From Branchiostoma floridae (Eukaryota > Chordata > Leptocardii > Amphioxiformes > Branchiostomatidae), in the NCBI RefSeq assembly GCF_000003815.2, contig NC_049987.1:20155346-20219345 (forward strand): a stretch of 64,000 bases of DNA, in the 5' to 3' direction. The translations under genes were made by a program, and so were the position numbers. Below are positions 59,701 to 64,000 of this stretch, piece by piece; the first letter of the stretch is position 1, and the number at the start of each line of letters is the position of its first letter. Under the pieces are notes generated by a model. It saw only the letters and a list, made by a program, of their open reading frames with translations, was not told the origin of the DNA and ran no database searches.

Positions 59701-62700
59701 GATCTGCTGATGAACAACGTGAGGGATCCTCTTCATACAATCTGAAGCTAAACCTTTAAAGATATGCACACCTTCGTCAAATAACTTATGTCGTCCTTTG
59801 CAGCCAAATCAGTGTACGTCTTCGTATAGCCCGACCCATCGTCGTCTGTCTGCCGCTGTTTCTCTAAGATATCTTGGCACACAAGTCTCCATTCTAATGG
59901 CATGACTAATGTTTTTGCGTTCCTTGATGGATCTACGTTACCACTAGGACAATGTCCAAGTTTTGCAATGGTTATTTATTCCGTTGCAGGTCCCCATTCC
60001 CGATAACCAGGACACGACGTACTGGTGCCGTGTGTTCCAGATGCCGAACCTGCCCAGCAAACACCACATCATAAAGGTACGTGACGGGTTCAACTTGCTG
60101 AAAAATAACATACTTGGAGTTCACAGAGCCATATTAGCATACTATCGACGATTAAACATTGAAAAATTCTGACAACAATGCTTCAACTGTTTTGTGGTGA
60201 AAACGTCTTCTGTAAATGTTGCTAACGCTGTGTTATACACTACCACTTGGAGACATGAAATATTTCGCTTTTCATCAAGCCATTATGGTACACAAAAGTA
60301 AGAAGATTCGTTCTTTATCTCCGAAATTCGTTGAGAATCTTTCGAACCTCGCAGTGACGCAAGCTTGACGCAAGTGCAATGAGAGTGCACCTTTAAATAA
60401 CCAATCTTTTATCTACCTAATCCCGATCAATGTTACTTCAGGTGGAACCCATCATCACTCCTGGTAACGACGGCATTTTTCACCACGTGCTGCTCTACAA
60501 GTGCAGAACGATCCCCAACATCACCATCGTGCCAGAGGAACATCCGGGACATGCGTGCCAGTCTCCCAACATGCCTAGCGACTGGTATGGCTGTTACGGA
60601 GGAAGCATCGTTGCAGCATGGGCCATTGGCGGAGGGGTGGGTCAGGAACCTTGTTCTGTTTCCATGGTTACGTTATGTTTCCATGGTTACCTTGCTGATT
60701 ACAGTTTCATTGTACAGCGTAATCTTAGCTTTATTGGCACAACAAAAGTGCAGGGACTTTCGTAAGGTCTTATGTATGAATGCAGAAGACCTTACGAAAG
60801 TCCCTGCACTTTTATGCACTCTTACCTGCACCCTGCATGGAGAATGTACGCAAATGGAGTATGTTACATTGTAACATCAACGTTGACTCAATTTTCTTTC
60901 ACACTACTGGTTCTGATGTCTAAAACATTCTTTGACATATTCACCTATTTGTACACAGTAAGGGATATATCCTCAAAGAATATGATATTAAAGATGGCAT
61001 GTATCTCTCTGCATATTCAGTACACCAATGCTGTTAGATAGAGTGGGTGTCTAGTTAACAATGATGCTTCTTCCCTTCCTCTCAGGACGTAATCTATCCA
61101 GAGCACGTTGGTTACCCAATAAGTGACAGCGAAGACAGCGGGTACGTGCTGATGGAGGTGCACTACGACAACCCCCAACTGGAATCAGGTCAGGAATCTT
61201 TAAAGGTCGCAAAGTTTTAGATAAAGTTCACCCAGAGAAAGAAAACCATTGATTCTGAAGCAGGATGTAAAGGTACACTCTCACTGCACGTCAAGCTTGC
61301 GTCACTGCGGTGTTCGAAAGATACTCAACGAATTTCAGAGATGCATGTAAAGAACAAATTTTCTTACTTTTTGTGTATTTTGTCGTCTTCTAAGACATAC
61401 CTTTACGTATAGCGCAATATCTAAATTATAAAAATCAGAGAAAATAGCAAATCAGTGACGCAGTGAACAAACCCCGCAGTGGCGCAAGCTTGACGTAAGT
61501 GCCGGAAGAGTGCCCCTTTAGGAAGTTATTATAAATATGTATAATATGAAAAGGAGAAGGACAGGAAGGGTTCGGCTTCCAATACCGGTACCGTGTCCTA
61601 GAAAACGTGTATTAGCAACTTTCTGTCCCCATGGCCTTAAATGTCTATGAGATTACCTTTACCCGCCTGCCTTTACACAGGTATGTACGACAGTTCCGGG
61701 ATCAGAATGATGTACACACCGGAGCTGAGGGATAACGATGTTGGGACCTTGGAGGTCGGCGTCATTGTGAACAAGTATCACGCCATCCCTCCTCGTGCCG
61801 TGGACTTCAAGTCTGCAGCGTTCTGCAGTTCGCACTGTCTAAACGCAGTGAGTCAAACATCTTAATGAGTCCCGCCAAGCTAAAAAAACAGCAGGGGTTT
61901 GTCTCTTCAGTCTCGTCAAGCTTAAGTAAAAGTAGAGATCAGTCAGATAGTTTGTCATACGATCTGATCCGCCAGAAAAGATCCAGCGGTCCGTGGACTG
62001 TAACTGCACATCGCTCAGTAATAGTAATTTTTTTTGTATGAACGCCTGACCTCATCAATGATCTTTACAGACACGCGACTTCAGCAATGATTTGTACTGA
62101 CACCTGAAGCTAGTAACGATTCGACGTGCGCTTTTTGACGATTGTTGGGTGATTTTCAATAGTGTTAAGTGTCTCCAAGCAGATTCTACAATGGTATAAG
62201 ATAGTACCAAACTGGCCAACATGTGTTGTCAGCTAAAAGTAGCGAAACACACTCCTCTGCCAGCTTCTGATACTTATGCTACCGTAGGATCTGCTTGGAG
62301 ATTAAGTGTTAAGCATCAACACCGTTTGAGTTCTTTTGAATCCAGTACATGGAGGAGCTCGGAGAACCCATCAAGATCATCGGAGTGATGCTGCACGCCC
62401 ATCTGCTGGGCGTCAGGCTGAACGCCAGGCTGATCCATAACGGCGTGGAGACGGACATCGCACGGGACGACAACTACGACTTCAACCTGCAGAACATGAG
62501 GATGCTGAAGGAGGAAATCACCGTTTATCCGGTACTATACGCCATTCCATTATTTGCGTTAACATACTAACTTAAAGTGATGAGACAGCTTCGTTTACCC
62601 AACAAAACGTGTCCATAGACCTTAATAGTGCCTCCTTCCACAGTGCTGCTGTCTAATCACATCCAAACGTTATCAGTATCAGTACATAGTTAATTTTGTA

Positions 62701-63423
62701 TTGCTCACAGCCTAAATGCTCCTTCTTGAAGCAAGTGTATGGTTTGGTTGGAAAGGATAGATAAGAGCAACAGAGCAGCCTAGTATAAATGTGGTCTTCC
62801 TTTCCTATTTTGATCAAACTCCAATAAGTATATCTATTGGGAAAGAGGCAGTAGGTAAACGATATGAAATCGTCAATTCACGACAACAACAGTAGGTAAT
62901 GATGACCAGTCTGTTCCATAACTGTTATTCCCTCTACCTTTTACAGGGAGACACTCTGATTACTGAGTGCATCTACAACTCGGAACACAAAGACTCTGTG
63001 GTGTATGTAAGTAATGTTTTCCTTTTCCTTACACATTTACCTTAAAGATGTGTCATCGTCTTAAATTTGTCTCGACTTGACAATGGTCGAAAGCTCGAAG
63101 GAGATTTCTAACGTGCAATATTTGTTGATTTTTCCGTATATAGGATTGCAGAGAACATTGCTTAATTGTCTTTTATGCTGTCCTCAGGGTAGCTGATATC
63201 TGGAGTCTAAAAATGAATACATTGTTTTACCAATCACAAGAAAACAATGCTAATTAAAATCTTTTATACTGCGCGTTTTTTTCACTCAGGGAGGACTTGG
63301 TACACCACAGGAGATGTGTGAAAGCTTCTTCCTGTACTACCCGAAGTTCAACACGAGTTTTTGCGAGAGTATGCCGAACATACACCACACGGTTACTTTT
63401 GCTGGGGTCCAGGATTATGAACT
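56777..63423 (+). CDS. Copper type II monooxygenase, DBH/MOXD1-like, gene 2 (3' end outside the window)
   Basis: Ten exons visible: 56777-57049, 58915-59061, 59536-59718, 59990-60076, 60442-60636, 61086-61188, 61681-61847, 62346-62531, about 62949-63006 and 63290-63423. Their lengths and phases match gene 1 except exon 5, one codon shorter. I could not fix the exon 9 end to the base. Copper ligands are all present: HH 244-245, H321, H-A-H 402-404, M476 (PQEMC). The DOMON exon and exon 8 are nearly identical to gene 1. The signal peptide (MASLLASFCVIIVVTAILG) differs. Exons 11-12 are not found before the window edge; a gap of 198 N lies at 63614-63811. Function as for gene 1; substrate unknown. 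Confidence 0.92.
58048..58130 (+). mobile_element. SINE tail fragment, gene 2 intron 1
   Basis: GTCACCCCGTAAGGGGCAGT and ACATGTGCGA match the 3' part of the SINE at 2364-2880; it ends in a (GAT)n tail. Confidence 0.7.
59215..59470. repeat. (GAGTA)n/(GAATA)n array, gene 2 intron 2
   Basis: Counterpart of the array in gene 1 intron 2, in the same position relative to exons 2 and 3. Confidence 0.95.
60310..60398. mobile_element. Solo end of a MITE, gene 2 intron 4
   Basis: AATTCGTTGAGAATCTTTCG through CAAGCTTGACGCAAGTG to GAGTGCACCTTTA is the inverse of the left end of the MITE at 61268-61520. Confidence 0.6.
60744..60813. other. Perfect 28-bp stem, 14-nt loop hairpin, gene 2 intron 5
   Basis: Left arm 60744-60771 (starts AAAAGTGCAGGGAC) is the exact reverse complement of 60786-60813. 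It could fold as a short RNA hairpin in the intron; it may also be a recent inverted duplication. No homologous copy was noticed elsewhere in the window. Confidence 0.85.
61268..61520. mobile_element. MITE with about 45-bp inverted ends, gene 2 intron 6
   Basis: Left end GTACACTCTCACTGCACGTC...AAGCTTGCGTCACTGCGG, right end CGCAGTGGCGCAAGCTTGAC...GAGTGCCCCTTTA. No coding capacity. Related solo end at 60310-60398. Confidence 0.7.
62165..62303. mobile_element. Short MITE with CTCCAAGCAGAT ends, gene 2 intron 7
   Basis: Left TGTCTCCAAGCAGATTCTAC and right GTAGGATCTGCTTGGAGAT are inverted; about 140 bp. Confidence 0.65.
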
Positions 63424-63613
63424 GTGCGTGTGAATGATTAACCTTATTCACAGTCTGACCAATGTGGTTGTTTCGTCCTTGTTAATGCAAAACGTTTTAC
63501 GCCAGCGTCAGTCCGTCTTCCGTTGCCAAGACTCTGCAGAAGAGCAAATGATCATACCTGGTGGTTTCCATTCAGGATTTTAAGATCGAATCATAGGTCT
63601 AAAATTGCTACTT

Positions 63614-63811
63614 NNNNNNNNNNNNNNNNNNNNNNNNNNNNNNNNNNNNNNNNNNNNNNNNNNNNNNNNNNNNNNNNNNNNNNNNNNNNNNNNNNNNNNN
63701 NNNNNNNNNNNNNNNNNNNNNNNNNNNNNNNNNNNNNNNNNNNNNNNNNNNNNNNNNNNNNNNNNNNNNNNNNNNNNNNNNNNNNNNNNNNNNNNNNNNN
63801 NNNNNNNNNNN
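63614..63811. other. Assembly gap (198 N)
   Basis: Run of N after exon 10 of monooxygenase gene 2. Confidence 0.99.
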
Positions 63812-63944
63812 TATGGTATATAGTCTACGCTCATGATAAAAAAAACCTTTCCCAGCTGAGCCCGACTGTATACGGGGTGCACATATATGATGCATGTATA
63901 TATGTATGTGGGTCCAGAATCTTTATGGGTTTGGTGCATTTATT

Positions 63945-64000
63945 AATCTCCAAGCAGATTCCTCCGTGGAATAAGACAGTAACGTAAGCTGGGGAAGGAT
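63945..64000. mobile_element. Left end of a second CTCCAAGCAGAT MITE
   Basis: TAATCTCCAAGCAGATTCCT matches the ends of the element at 62165-62303; the rest lies outside the window. Confidence 0.45.

Overview
The window looks like a piece of a cephalochordate (amphioxus, Branchiostoma-type) genome. Genes are split into small exons with GT-AG introns, the intergenic space is packed with MITEs, LINEs, SINEs and microsatellites, and the central cluster encodes LRR-Ig receptors of the kind known to be expanded in amphioxus. Four runs of N (35439-35538, 53271-53681, 54699-54798, 63614-63811) show it is a draft assembly. The species call is inference from gene content; nothing here is diagnostic on its own.

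Layout. (1) 1-5311, plus: the 3' part of a matrix metalloproteinase gene (cysteine switch, zinc site, four-blade hemopexin domain, stop), with MITEs, a SINE and a LINE fragment in its introns and 3' UTR. (2) 6949-17069, minus: a five-exon gene for a predicted 215-residue secreted protein with VWC-like cysteine modules and a helical C-terminus. Its last intron is almost wholly two LINEs (7.2-13.7 kb) and its first intron holds a 1.75-kb palindromic THAP-encoding Kolobok-like transposon. (3) 17-41 kb, plus: four tandem paralogues of a single-pass LRR-Ig receptor. Each coding sequence lies in one exon behind a noncoding first exon. The tails carry 4, none (early stop), 7 and 15 copies of a 12-residue repeat with a Y-x-N-P core. 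The promoter regions, and orphan copies of them, share a composite motif of an RFX-like X-box half, a CRE and a CCAAT box. The first, signal-peptide exon of the VWC gene points away from this motif and has been copied twice with it. (4) 42.3-63.4 kb, plus: two tandem copper type II monooxygenase genes (DBH/MOXD1 type: DOMON plus Cu2-monooxygenase domains). The first is complete (12 exons, about 639 residues). The second lacks its last two exons, which should lie past the window. Some paired exons are almost identical while neighbours differ by about 15 percent, which suggests gene conversion.

How it fits together. The receptor cluster appears to grow by segmental duplication of a unit made of divergent promoter, noncoding exon, receptor exon and 3' flank. 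The monooxygenase duplication carries a piece of receptor-type 3' flank upstream of both copies, so the two tandem families probably share a duplication history. The main candidate for something new is the LRR-Ig receptor family: an Ig domain without the B-strand cysteine, an expandable tail of tyrosine docking-like motifs, a conserved C-terminal NPLY, and an X/CRE/CCAAT promoter module.
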